64,000 nucleotides of DNA from Pseudomonas reactans. GTDB lineage: Bacteria > Pseudomonadota > Gammaproteobacteria > Pseudomonadales > Pseudomonadaceae. The stretch covers positions 253-64,252 of the forward strand of contig NZ_JACAPG010000027.1 of assembly GCF_013385825.1 (NCBI RefSeq), in the 5' to 3' direction. Below, piece by piece: positions 35,064 to 42,231 of the stretch (positions are counted from its first letter, which is position 1; each line of letters begins with the position of its first letter). The position numbers and the translations under genes are program-made. Under the pieces are notes generated by a model. It was given only the letters and a program-made list of their open reading frames with translations, was not told where the DNA came from and searched no databases.

Positions 35064-36176
35064 ATGCCTTACGAACCGAATGACCGCCTGCTCCGACATT
35101 TTGAAGAACACGGCACCGACCTTACACAGCAGGTCGACGCACAACTCCAGCTGATCGCCCCCAACAGCCCGAATATCCCCCTGTATCGCGACATGATCCT
35201 CACCGTGCTGCGCATGGCGCAGGACGACCGCAACCGCTGGAACGCCAAAATCACCCTGCAAGCCATCCGCGAACTGGACAATGCCTTCCGCGTACTCGAG
35301 CAGTTCAAGGGCCGCCGCAAGGTCACGGTGTTCGGCTCGGCTCGCACACCGATAGAAAGCCCGTTGTATGCACTGGCCCGTGAAGTCGGCGCGGCACTGG
35401 CGCGCTCGAACCTGATGGTGATCACCGGCGGCGGTGGCGGCATCATGGCCGCCGCCCATGAAGGCGCGGGACTGGAACACAGCCTGGGGTTCAACATTAC
35501 CCTGCCGTTTGAACAGCATGCCAACCCAACGATTGATGGCACTGAAAACCTACTGTCTTTCCACTTCTTCTTTACCCGCAAGCTGTTCTTCGTCAAGGAA
35601 GCCGATGCCCTGGTGCTGTGCCCTGGCGGTTTCGGCACCCTGGACGAAGCGCTGGAAGTGTTGACACTGATTCAGACCGGCAAGAGCCCGCTGGTCCCGG
35701 TGGTGCTGCTGGACGCGCCAGGCGGCGGATTCTGGCAGGGCGCCCTGGACTTCATCCGCAGCCAGTTGGAAGCCAACCGCTACATTCTGCCCACCGACCT
35801 CAAGCTCATACGACTGGTTTACAGCGCCGAAGAGGCTGTGGACGAGATCAACCAGTTTTATGCCAACTTCCACTCTACCCGCTGGCTGAAACGGGAATTT
35901 GTGGTGCGCATGAATCACCCGCTCAGTGAACAGGCATTGACCCATTTGCAAGGCGAGTTCGCCAGCCTGCGACTGAGTGGCGAGTTCCGACAGCTCGCGT
36001 ATACCGGCGAGGAACATGATGAACCGAGGTTCAGCCATTTGACGCGGCTGGTGTTCAATTTCAACGGGCGCGACCAGGGCCGGTTGCGGGAGCTGGTGGA
36101 TTACATCAATTTGCCGGAGAACTGGGCACAGGCCCAGGGCAAGGCGCAGCAGAGAGTGGCGCCGGAGCCAGCGTGA
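35064..36176 (+). CDS. LOG-family (Rossmann-fold) protein, large form
   Basis: This 370 aa protein holds a LOG domain (about 85-270) with the nucleotide-binding stretch GGGGGIMAAAHEGA and the signature PGGFGTLDE. Family members are cytokinin-activating phosphoribohydrolases or nucleotide 5'-monophosphate nucleosidases. The long N- and C-terminal extensions distinguish this form from the roughly 195 aa LOG enzymes and resemble the PpnN type, though it is shorter than E. coli PpnN. AAGGAG precedes the ATG. Substrate not determined. Confidence 0.82.
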   Translation: MPYEPNDRLLRHFEEHGTDLTQQVDAQLQLIAPNSPNIPLYRDMILTVLRMAQDDRNRWNAKITLQAIRELDNAFRVLEQFKGRRKVTVFGSARTPIESPLYALAREVGAALARSNLMVITGGGGGIMAAAHEGAGLEHSLGFNITLPFEQHANPTIDGTENLLSFHFFFTRKLFFVKEADALVLCPGGFGTLDEALEVLTLIQTGKSPLVPVVLLDAPGGGFWQGALDFIRSQLEANRYILPTDLKLIRLVYSAEEAVDEINQFYANFHSTRWLKREFVVRMNHPLSEQALTHLQGEFASLRLSGEFRQLAYTGEEHDEPRFSHLTRLVFNFNGRDQGRLRELVDYINLPENWAQAQGKAQQRVAPEPA

Positions 36177-36188
36177 TTTTTTGAGGGC

Positions 36189-36227
36189 AAAAAAAAAGAC
36201 CCACTATTTTCATAGTGGGTCTTTTTA
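36189..36227. terminator. Bidirectional terminator
   Basis: AAAGACCCACTAT pairs with ATAGTGGGTCTTT around TTTC, flanked by A- and T-runs. It lies between the LOG-family gene (+) and recX (-). Confidence 0.92.
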
Positions 36228-36249
36228 TATGCATTGATCCAGATGGATG

Positions 36250-36292
36250 GGGCTGCTACGCAGCCCAGCGGGAGCAAGCTCCCTCGCCACAG
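36250..36292. repeat. Single REP element
   Basis: On the minus strand this reads TGTGGCGAGGGAGCTTGCTC, then CCGCTGGGCTGCGTAGCAGCCCC. It is a solitary REP of the GTGGCGAGGGAGC type, distinct from the TGTAGGAGC REPINs elsewhere in the window. It lies 27 bp past the recX stop. Confidence 0.8.
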
Positions 36293-36318
36293 CAGATCGC
36301 TCACCTCTACAACAGTGT

Positions 36319-36786
36319 TCAGTCGTCCATGTCCCGGCCGCTCAACAAGCGGCTGATCATTTCCATCGAGAACCCGCGATAGCTGAGAAATCGTCCCTGC
36401 TTCGCCCTTTCCTTGGCATCAATCGGCAGATGGCCAGAGAACTTGCGCCGCCAGGTGTCCTCCAACTGCGCCTGCCAACTGATCCCGCACTCGCGCAAGG
36501 CAAGGTCGATATCCGCGCGTTGCAGACCACGCTGGCTCAGCTCTTCGCGAATACGCGCCGGGCCGTAGCCGGAGCGAGCTCGGTAAGAGACAAAACTTTC
36601 GAGGTATCGGGCTTCGGAAAGCAGCCCCTCTTCCGTCAGGCGGTCGAGGGCGGTTTCGATCATCTCGGGCTCTGCGCCGCGCTGACGCAGCTTACGCGTC
36701 AGCTCGACTCGACCATGCTCGCGGCGAGCGAGCAGGTCCATTGCAGTGCGCCGAACGGCGACGAGTGTATCCAGTACAACTGTCAT
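36319..36786 (-). CDS. recX: Recombination regulator RecX
   Basis: This 155 aa helical protein inhibits RecA filament growth. It has the three-helix repeats typical of RecX (for example LARREHGRVELTRKLRQRG, then ALDRLTEEGLLSEARYLESFV). It follows recA by 8 bp, so both are probably made from one SOS-inducible transcript. Confidence 0.95.
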   Translation of the reverse strand: MTVVLDTLVAVRRTAMDLLARREHGRVELTRKLRQRGAEPEMIETALDRLTEEGLLSEARYLESFVSYRARSGYGPARIREELSQRGLQRADIDLALRECGISWQAQLEDTWRRKFSGHLPIDAKERAKQGRFLSYRGFSMEMISRLLSGRDMDD

Positions 36787-36794
36787 CGTGTGCT

Positions 36795-37853
36795 TCAGAT
36801 GTCGGTGTCAGCTTCTTCTACTTCTTCAACCGGCTCGCGATTGGCGGCAGCTTTCACGTCTGGAGCGGCAGTCAGCAGCTTGTCGCGGATCTGCTTTTCA
36901 AGCGTGGCAGCGATATCCGGGTTGTCTGCCAGGAACTTGGCCGAGTTGGCCTTGCCTTGGCCGATCTTGCTGCCGTTGTAGGCATACCAGGCACCGGATT
37001 TCTCGACGAAACCGTGCAGCACACCCAGGTCGATCATCTCGCCGTTCAGGTAGATGCCCTTGCCGTAGAGAATCTGGAACTCGGCCTGACGGAATGGCGG
37101 GGCCACTTTGTTCTTCACGACTTTAACGCGGGTTTCGCTACCGACAACCTCGTCACCTTCTTTCACCGCGCCGGTACGGCGGATGTCCAGACGGACCGAA
37201 GCGTAGAACTTCAGCGCGTTACCACCGGTGGTGGTTTCCGGGCTGCCGAACATCACGCCGATCTTCATACGGATCTGGTTGATGAAGATCACCAGGCAGT
37301 TGGCGTTCTTGATGTTACCGGTGATTTTACGCAGCGCCTGAGACATCAGACGGGCTTGCAGGCCCACGTGCATGTCACCCATTTCGCCTTCGATTTCAGC
37401 CTTGGGCACCAGGGCGGCCACGGAGTCGACCACGATCACGTCGATGGCGTTGGAGCGCACCAGCATGTCGGTGATTTCCAGGGCTTGCTCACCGGTATCC
37501 GGCTGCGAAACCAGCAGGTCGTCGACGTTGACGCCCAGTTTGCCGGCGTACTCAGGGTCCAGGGCGTGCTCGGCGTCGACGAACGCACAGGTGGCGCCCA
37601 TTTTTTGCGCCTGGGCAATCACCGACAGGGTCAGGGTGGTTTTACCGGAAGATTCAGGACCGTAGATTTCAACGATACGGCCTTTTGGCAGACCGCCAAT
37701 GCCGAGCGCGATGTCCAGACCCAGAGAGCCCGTGGAAATAGCCGGGATCGCCTGACGGTCGTGATCGCCCATACGCATTACGGCACCCTTGCCGAATTGA
37801 CGTTCGATCTGACCCAGGGCCGCAGCCAAGGCTTTCTTCTTGTTGTCGTCCAT
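36795..37853 (-). CDS. recA: Recombinase RecA
   Basis: This 352 aa ATP-dependent strand-exchange protein and LexA co-protease has Walker A GPESSGKTT, Walker B region VIVVDSVAAL, and a core of the usual length. The acidic C-terminal tail (EPVEEVEEADTDI) is typical. GAGGA lies 6 nt before the ATG at 37853. A LexA box lies upstream. Its co-protease activity would also trigger self-cleavage of the PrtR-like repressor encoded 5 kb away. Confidence 0.98.
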   Translation of the reverse strand: MDDNKKKALAAALGQIERQFGKGAVMRMGDHDRQAIPAISTGSLGLDIALGIGGLPKGRIVEIYGPESSGKTTLTLSVIAQAQKMGATCAFVDAEHALDPEYAGKLGVNVDDLLVSQPDTGEQALEITDMLVRSNAIDVIVVDSVAALVPKAEIEGEMGDMHVGLQARLMSQALRKITGNIKNANCLVIFINQIRMKIGVMFGSPETTTGGNALKFYASVRLDIRRTGAVKEGDEVVGSETRVKVVKNKVAPPFRQAEFQILYGKGIYLNGEMIDLGVLHGFVEKSGAWYAYNGSKIGQGKANSAKFLADNPDIAATLEKQIRDKLLTAAPDVKAAANREPVEEVEEADTDI

Positions 37854-37894
37854 TAAAGTCCTCACGTAATCAATAAGGCCGGGGGGGCCAACAC

Positions 37895-37910
37895 CTGTAT
37901 AAGTAGACAG
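37895..37910 (-). promoter_or_regulatory. LexA (SOS) box upstream of recA
   Basis: CTGT-N8-ACAG (plus strand CTGTATAAGTAGACAG) lies 42-57 bp upstream of the recA start, as expected for SOS control. Confidence 0.85.
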
Positions 37911-37937
37911 TATTGTTCCACAAAGATCGGAGATCGC

Positions 37938-38438
37938 CTACCCCTGATTTTCTATTTCTGCTGCAGCTCGTCGCAACAAGCCCTCTAGCGCGGCCTTTAC
38001 CGTTTGTCGGCGGACCTCATCGCGGTTGCCGGTGAAGTGCTCAAGCTCGGCCGTGACCTCTTCGCCGACGCCGAAAGCCAGCCATACGGTGCCCACCGGT
38101 TTGTCCGGCGAACCGCCATCCGGCCCCGCTACGCCACTGACCGCCACGGCAAAGCGCGCCAGGCTTTTTTCCTGTGCGCCGCGGACCATCGCCTCCACCA
38201 CTTCCTGGCTGACGGCGCCCACTTTTGGAAACAACGTTTCCGGCACATTCAACTGTCGGGTCTTCTGGCGGTTGGAATAGGTGACATACCCCGCCTCGAA
38301 CCAGGCCGAGCTTCCCGGGATCCGCGTGATGGCTTCAGCGATTCCACCGCCGGTGCAGGACTCGGCAGTGGTGACGTGGGCATTGAGCACCTGCAAACGG
38401 CGCCCCAGTTCAGCAGCCAGTTGAGTGATTTCCTTCAC
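37938..38438 (-). CDS. pncC: Nicotinamide-nucleotide amidohydrolase PncC (CinA C-terminal domain)
   Basis: This 166 aa protein is a stand-alone CinA C-terminal domain that deamidates NMN in pyridine nucleotide recycling. The family motifs TAESCTGGGIAEA and VSGVAGPDGGSPDKPVG are intact. It lies directly upstream of recA on the same strand. In fluorescent pseudomonads the interval between this gene (cinA) and mutS is a known prophage/tailocin site, and the phage genes begin about 80 bp beyond it here. Confidence 0.94.
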   Translation of the reverse strand: MKEITQLAAELGRRLQVLNAHVTTAESCTGGGIAEAITRIPGSSAWFEAGYVTYSNRQKTRQLNVPETLFPKVGAVSQEVVEAMVRGAQEKSLARFAVAVSGVAGPDGGSPDKPVGTVWLAFGVGEEVTAELEHFTGNRDEVRRQTVKAALEGLLRRAAAEIENQG

Positions 38439-38519
38439 GGTCGTCTCCAGTCGTGGGCGGGGGTTCGCCTACCCTACAGGAGACAATCTCACACGCAAGT
38501 GACGGACTGTCTCAAGACA

Positions 38520-38981
38520 CTAACGGGCGACGGCTCGCACATACGCCTGGCAGGCACGCAAGGCAATCAGGGCGCTGTCGCCGTCGTCGGTGATGCGGAT
38601 AATTCGCTGAGCATGCGCTGGGTCAAGTCGGGCTCGCGGGGCTGCATGAACCACGCTGCCGGCGGCGGTGGCGGCTGGCATTGGGCAGCCACTGGAAGCG
38701 TCGAGAAGGACTGACAGCCGCACATCAGCAGTGGCAATGCGGTCACGCAAAGCTGCTTGATTACGCTGGGCATCGCTCAACTCCCGGGCATGTTGTTGGT
38801 CGATGGCACTGAGCCGTTGCTCAAGGGCCAGCCGTCTGTCTTGCTCGGCCTGCTGTAGATGCAGGGCTTTCTGGGTCTGTGCGGCCGACAAGCGTTCAAT
38901 CTGTGCCTCGTACCGACACGCCTGCACCTGCCAGACAACGACCACCAGCACGCATACGCCAATCGCAACTAAGAAACGCAT
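38520..38981 (-). CDS. Rz-like i-spanin (lysis protein)
   Basis: This 153 aa protein has one N-terminal membrane helix (about 2-21, RFLVAIGVCVLVVVVWQVQA) and a long coiled coil rich in Gln, Ala, Glu and Arg (about 22-85). That is the architecture of phage i-spanins, which help disrupt the outer membrane in the final lysis step. The open frame begins 24 bp earlier, but the helix starts cleanly at the ATG at 38981. It overlaps the endolysin end, and a lipoprotein gene is nested inside it in another frame. Confidence 0.82.
   Translation of the reverse strand: MRFLVAIGVCVLVVVVWQVQACRYEAQIERLSAAQTQKALHLQQAEQDRRLALEQRLSAIDQQHARELSDAQRNQAALRDRIATADVRLSVLLDASSGCPMPAATAAGSVVHAAPRARLDPAHAQRIIRITDDGDSALIALRACQAYVRAVAR
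38567..38773 (-). CDS. Rz1-like o-spanin lipoprotein, nested within the Rz gene
   Basis: This 68 aa ORF lies entirely inside the Rz gene in a different frame. It has a lipoprotein signal peptide (MPSVIKQLCVTALPLLMCGC; C20 is the likely lipidated cysteine after Gly) and a proline-rich segment (QCQPPPPPAA), both hallmarks of phage Rz1. GGGAG lies 7 nt before its ATG. The full nesting copies the lambda Rz/Rz1 arrangement. Rz1 would sit in the outer membrane and bind the Rz coiled coil across the periplasm. Confidence 0.78.
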   Translation of the reverse strand: MPSVIKQLCVTALPLLMCGCQSFSTLPVAAQCQPPPPPAAWFMQPREPDLTQRMLSELSASPTTATAP

Positions 38982-39535
38982 AACACCGCCTTCGCCCGCG
39001 CCCACAACTGCAAACGGTCCTCCAGGCCATTGAGCCCGCCGTTGATACGCCGGGTGATGGTGGTGAACTGGTCCTTGTCGGCGAGTTCATTCAAGCCATT
39101 GCTTTGCCAGAACCAGGCGGCGGATTCACAGGCCCATTGTGGTTGCTCCAGTAATTCGGGTTGTTGCAGCAAGCGATCATCGCCGAACAGCGCTTGGCTG
39201 CATGCCAGGTAGTTGCGGCGACCGGTGACCTGGATCAGCCCCCTGCCCCGGTACTTCTGGCCGTCGCCGTCCGCTTCAGGCGTATTGCCCAGGCGCGCGG
39301 CCAACGTACCGGTGTCGTACTTGCTCAAATAAGTATCGCTGCCGAGTTCGCGCACGTAGTGCAGTTCGCCGGATTCGTGGCCGATCTGCGCGAGAAAAGC
39401 GGCGGCGCGCAGCACGCTGTTGATTTCGTACCGAACAAAAGTCGCATTCAGCGCGGTTGAAAAAAGGCCCGCCATACGGCTAGCGCCTGGCATGATTTGA
39501 ATCAATTGAGGCTGCGTTATCAACACCACAGTCAC
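38969..39535 (-). CDS. GH19 endolysin (phage/tailocin lytic glycosidase)
   Basis: This 188 aa enzyme has the glycoside hydrolase 19 signature: the catalytic-region glutamate in FLAQIGHESGELHYV, and YRGRGLIQVTGRRNY. It should cut peptidoglycan during release of phage or tailocin particles. No signal peptide is seen, so it relies on a holin. The first possible start is GTG at 39535, which overlaps the preceding holin-like stop as GTGA; further GTG/TTG codons lie just downstream, so the N-terminus is uncertain by a few residues. Confidence 0.88.
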   Translation of the reverse strand: MTVVLITQPQLIQIMPGASRMAGLFSTALNATFVRYEINSVLRAAAFLAQIGHESGELHYVRELGSDTYLSKYDTGTLAARLGNTPEADGDGQKYRGRGLIQVTGRRNYLACSQALFGDDRLLQQPELLEQPQWACESAAWFWQSNGLNELADKDQFTTITRRINGGLNGLEDRLQLWARAKAVLCVS

Positions 39536-39768
39536 CTTGAAAGCCCCCTAGGTAGACAAACCAACGTCCGTGTTGGAACTGCGATAGGCACTGACCATTC
39601 CAGCCAGGTGCAACGAACTCGCGCCCCAGTGATTAAGAAGATCACCCAAGTACGCCAATTCGCCAGGTCGTCCTTGTGCCACCAACTGGCGATCACCGCC
39701 CCAACGAGGCCCGCAATCAACAATTCGAACCTGTCGATCTTGTCGAGCAGGCGCTGTAAATACTCCAT
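39532..39768 (-). pseudogene. Second holin-like gene, probably frameshifted and truncated
   Basis: The 78 aa product from the ATG at 39768 (GGAG 8 nt upstream) begins MEYLQRLLDKIDRFELLIAG and contains WWHKDDLANWRTWVIFLITG, like the first half of tailocin-type holins. After this the frame turns into basic, non-membrane sequence. In the +2 frame the text continues SSLHLAGMVSAYRSS, which looks like the natural next helix, so a single-base loss near 39630-39645 is likely. Even repaired it would stop after about 25 more residues, without the usual C-terminal half. It may still be translated, because its stop overlaps the endolysin start. Confidence 0.55.
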
Positions 39769-39849
39769 GCGCTCGACTCCGTGGGGCATGACTTGAATTG
39801 GAACGGCCCCAGCAGCACTCCCAGCTCGGAGCAATGGGTGTGGTGGAGC

Positions 39850-39882
39850 CGAAAACGAAAAGGCCCCGATCATGTCGAGGCC
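39850..39882 (-). terminator. Possible terminator upstream of the second holin
   Basis: On the minus strand GGCCTCGA pairs with TCGGGGCC (one G-T pair) around CATGA, followed by TTTTCGTTTTCG. It would end transcripts coming from the propeller gene before the lysis genes. The surrounding 39769-40106 holds no gene I can support. Confidence 0.55.
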
Positions 39883-40106
39883 CTGAATAGGTGCGCGGTC
39901 TTTCCCGCAGTCAGCCAAAGACCAGCCCAGCGTCGACGCCCCAATGCATCGATCTCGCCAATCCAGTCTCGCGCCACTCTGGAAGTCTGGTGTGAACAGA
40001 GCGCACGGGCTGCCGGTTTTTTTCCGTAGCGCTGCACTACCGGCTTTTCAGCGTCCAGGCATCCCCCGAAGGGCCACCCTGGCTGTGGCGAGCCTGAATC
40101 AGAAAT

Positions 40107-40136
40107 GAAAAAGCCCAGCGCGACGGCTGGGCTCTA
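40107..40136 (-). terminator. Rho-independent terminator after the propeller gene
   Basis: On the minus strand GAGCCCAGCC-type sequence forms AGCCCAGC/GCTGGGCT around GCGACG (plus strand), with a poly-T on the minus strand. It lies 20 bp past the stop at 40157. Confidence 0.82.
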
Positions 40137-40156
40137 TTACGCAGGGAGGTAGAAGA

Positions 40157-41119
40157 TCATGGAGTCCAGTAAGCAATCTTGCCGCCTGCACCAACAGCTA
40201 CAAAATTGCCGTTGCCGTAGGCGACGCTCCGGATATCGGTTCCTGCGAAAGTGTTGGCTTGCTGAACCCAGCCGATCCCATCCTCGGAAACGGCTGTCTT
40301 GCCGCCGTCGCCGACAGCTACATACTTGCCATTACCGTAAGCAATGTCGCGGATGATGGTTCCACCGAAACTGGTATCTCCAACAGCAGTCCAGTTAAGC
40401 CCATCGGATGAATATGCCATCTTGCCATCCGCACCAACGATAAACATTTTCCCGTTGCAAAGCTTCATGGAAAGGATGGTGCTAGTGCCGAAGGTGCTGG
40501 TTCTGGTCCCGAATGATTGCGAATCACCCGTCGCCATCTTCACAGCGCTAAGCAGCTTCCCATTCGATCCCGCAACCAACACAAAAACGCCAATGACGTT
40601 GACGCAGTGCACAGTCTCGCCAGAAGTGAAGGTCGTAGTGCGCTCCACCTGGCCTGACCAATCGCCATAACGGGAAAAGACTTTACCGTTAGACCCAACC
40701 AGTATCCAGGTCGCGTCGCTGCCGGAAATTGGCTGATAATACACAATGCCTTGCAAGTCTCCGGACACGCGAACAGTTGCCGTAATGTTTGTCCAAGCCC
40801 TTTCAGGGCGTGCTGTGCTGCCGTAGACCACATTGCCGGATTGAGAAAGGGCTTGAAGCTGTGTCCCAAGACCGTTCCAGTACAGATCGTTGAGGACCTT
40901 TCCGCTATCAGAGGTGACGATGTCCTTAAGCTTGGTCCAAGCTGTACCAGTCGCGCCTCCGCTGACAAGCTGAGTGGTTGTGGGAAGACCGTTGCCACCA
41001 GCCGCATAAAACTTGCCGTCCCCAAAAACCACGCGCCTAAGCATGCCGGTGTTATCCACCGGTTGCACTTGGGTCCAAAGATCTTGCAAGGTTTGAGACG
41101 CTAAGTTTGCGTTTTCCAT
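40157..41119 (-). CDS. Beta-propeller-like repeat protein of unknown function in the tailocin locus
   Basis: I do not recognise this 320 aa protein. It has no signal peptide. It consists of repeated units of 40-50 residues with the pattern G(N/D)GK(F/Y)xAxGxxGK(x)AxSxDGxxW. Examples are FGDGKFYAAGGNG (near 32), LCNGKMFIVGADGK, AYGNGKYVAVGDGGK and AYGNGNFVAVGAGGK (near 300). This suggests a five- to seven-bladed beta-propeller. GGAG lies 6 nt before the ATG. Its GC content is visibly lower than that of flanking core genes, which points to acquisition. It sits where tail-fibre genes lie in complete tailocin loci, so a receptor-binding or cargo role is possible but unproven. Confidence 0.7.
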   Translation of the reverse strand: MENANLASQTLQDLWTQVQPVDNTGMLRRVVFGDGKFYAAGGNGLPTTTQLVSGGATGTAWTKLKDIVTSDSGKVLNDLYWNGLGTQLQALSQSGNVVYGSTARPERAWTNITATVRVSGDLQGIVYYQPISGSDATWILVGSNGKVFSRYGDWSGQVERTTTFTSGETVHCVNVIGVFVLVAGSNGKLLSAVKMATGDSQSFGTRTSTFGTSTILSMKLCNGKMFIVGADGKMAYSSDGLNWTAVGDTSFGGTIIRDIAYGNGKYVAVGDGGKTAVSEDGIGWVQQANTFAGTDIRSVAYGNGNFVAVGAGGKIAYWTP

Positions 41120-41157
41120 TTTAAACTCCGTTACTGAGCTGATTTAAGTTCAGGCCT

Positions 41158-41316
41158 CTATATTGGGCGTATGGCGCTCATCGGCGATTGCTCGAGGCTC
41201 GCGGCCTTCACATGATTCAGCGTCCCACATCGGGAACATTTGATCTGGAGCTCTGTAAACCCACCCGTACGGGCGAGAAGTCTTTTGCAGTTACCGCATC
41301 TGAATTCTTTCAACAT
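41158..41316 (-). CDS. Com-like zinc-finger protein (52 aa)
   Basis: This very small gene encodes 52 aa beginning MLKEFRCGNCKRLLAR, with two CxxC pairs (C7/C10 and C27/C30), the zinc-finger layout of phage Mu Com. Com in Mu activates translation of the DNA-modification gene mom. A good ribosome site (AAAGGAA, 8 nt before the ATG) supports it. No mom gene follows; the next gene, 38 bp on, is the propeller-like protein. Com-like genes are common in Pseudomonas prophages, so the original target may be lost or different here. Confidence 0.75.
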   Translation of the reverse strand: MLKEFRCGNCKRLLARTGGFTELQIKCSRCGTLNHVKAASLEQSPMSAIRPI

Positions 41317-41388
41317 CTGCAAATTCCTTTTACTGAACCACCTTTTCCGTGTGATTGATTAGGAAGCGGCGTTACATTCGCCGCCCTC

Positions 41389-41865
41389 TCACACCCACCT
41401 ACACAGGTCCGTAGACGGCGGCATGCCTGCGGGATCTTTGAGCAGAGACAGTCCGAGGTAGAAGTTCTGGGTGAAGGATACAATCCAAGTGTCATAGTCC
41501 GTTTCCGCACTGCTGAGCACGGAAGGGGCCGCGACAATCGCAGTGGGCAAGTCGCATTGCTCGGGCGGCAAGCCCCAGCGGTTATCCAGGGCCAAATCCA
41601 TCAGTCGGCTGGCCAGGTCGCAGGCGTCAAAGGGCGTCGAGCCACTGACGACCGTGGCCTTGAGTGAAACCGACAAGACATGCGCCTTGCGCCCGGCAAA
41701 GGAGCGAACGCCCGGGCCATTGCGCTCCACGCTGATCAAAATGCCGGTTTTGTCGCCCGTGTCGGAGAAGTCATGGTGATTACCGACCCGTAGTTGTGGG
41801 AACGCGCGCTTCAGCGCGTCCCCAATCGCCGCAGGTAGCTGGGAAGGTTTTTCGAGAAGCGTCAT
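41389..41865 (-). CDS. Phage-type hypothetical protein (possibly Gp37/tail-completion-like)
   Basis: This 158 aa protein is not firmly recognised. Size, composition and position resemble small phage tail-completion or Mu Gp37-like proteins: a short helical start (LPAAIGDALKRAFPQL), a central beta-rich part, and a C-terminal segment ending FTQNFYLGLSLLKDP. AAGGA precedes the ATG. It lies between the holin and the com-like gene on the same strand. No structural tail genes are nearby, so it may be a leftover. Confidence 0.6.
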   Translation of the reverse strand: MTLLEKPSQLPAAIGDALKRAFPQLRVGNHHDFSDTGDKTGILISVERNGPGVRSFAGRKAHVLSVSLKATVVSGSTPFDACDLASRLMDLALDNRWGLPPEQCDLPTAIVAAPSVLSSAETDYDTWIVSFTQNFYLGLSLLKDPAGMPPSTDLCRWV

Positions 41866-41886
41866 CTGCTTGCATCCTTGCAGCGC

Positions 41887-42231
41887 TTACCGCTGATCCG
41901 GGCGAGAGTTCGAGGCCTGGTTGACCCCGATGCGCTTGGCCGCCCAGCGTTCATAAAGGCCGATGGCCACGTCCGCCCCGGCCATGGCGGTTAGGCAGCC
42001 AATGGCGCCAGCGGTCCAGATCGACATGCCGGCGGCGTAGCACAGCATCAATGCCGATACCCCGCAGACCATGCACGCCCCGGACCGCAGGGCCAGGCGC
42101 CGAATCAGCGACCAACCACGGGCGCCCTCCTTGTCGGCGCGCCACATTTCGCCGGATACACCGCCGATCAGCGCCAGTACGATTACCAGCCAGATAGGCA
42201 TTTCCGCTAACGCCTGCTGCTCGTTTGTCAT
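41887..42231 (-). CDS. Holin of the tailocin/R-pyocin type
   Basis: This 114 aa protein has two to three membrane helices (about 12-25, 52-70 and 72-90) and a start (MTNEQQALAEMPIWLVIVLALIGG) that resembles my memory of the R2-pyocin holin PA0614. It would permeabilise the inner membrane to release the endolysin. A very strong ribosome site (AGGAGG, 6 nt before the ATG) is present. It is the first lysis gene after the putative operator region. Confidence 0.85.
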   Translation of the reverse strand: MTNEQQALAEMPIWLVIVLALIGGVSGEMWRADKEGARGWSLIRRLALRSGACMVCGVSALMLCYAAGMSIWTAGAIGCLTAMAGADVAIGLYERWAAKRIGVNQASNSRPDQR

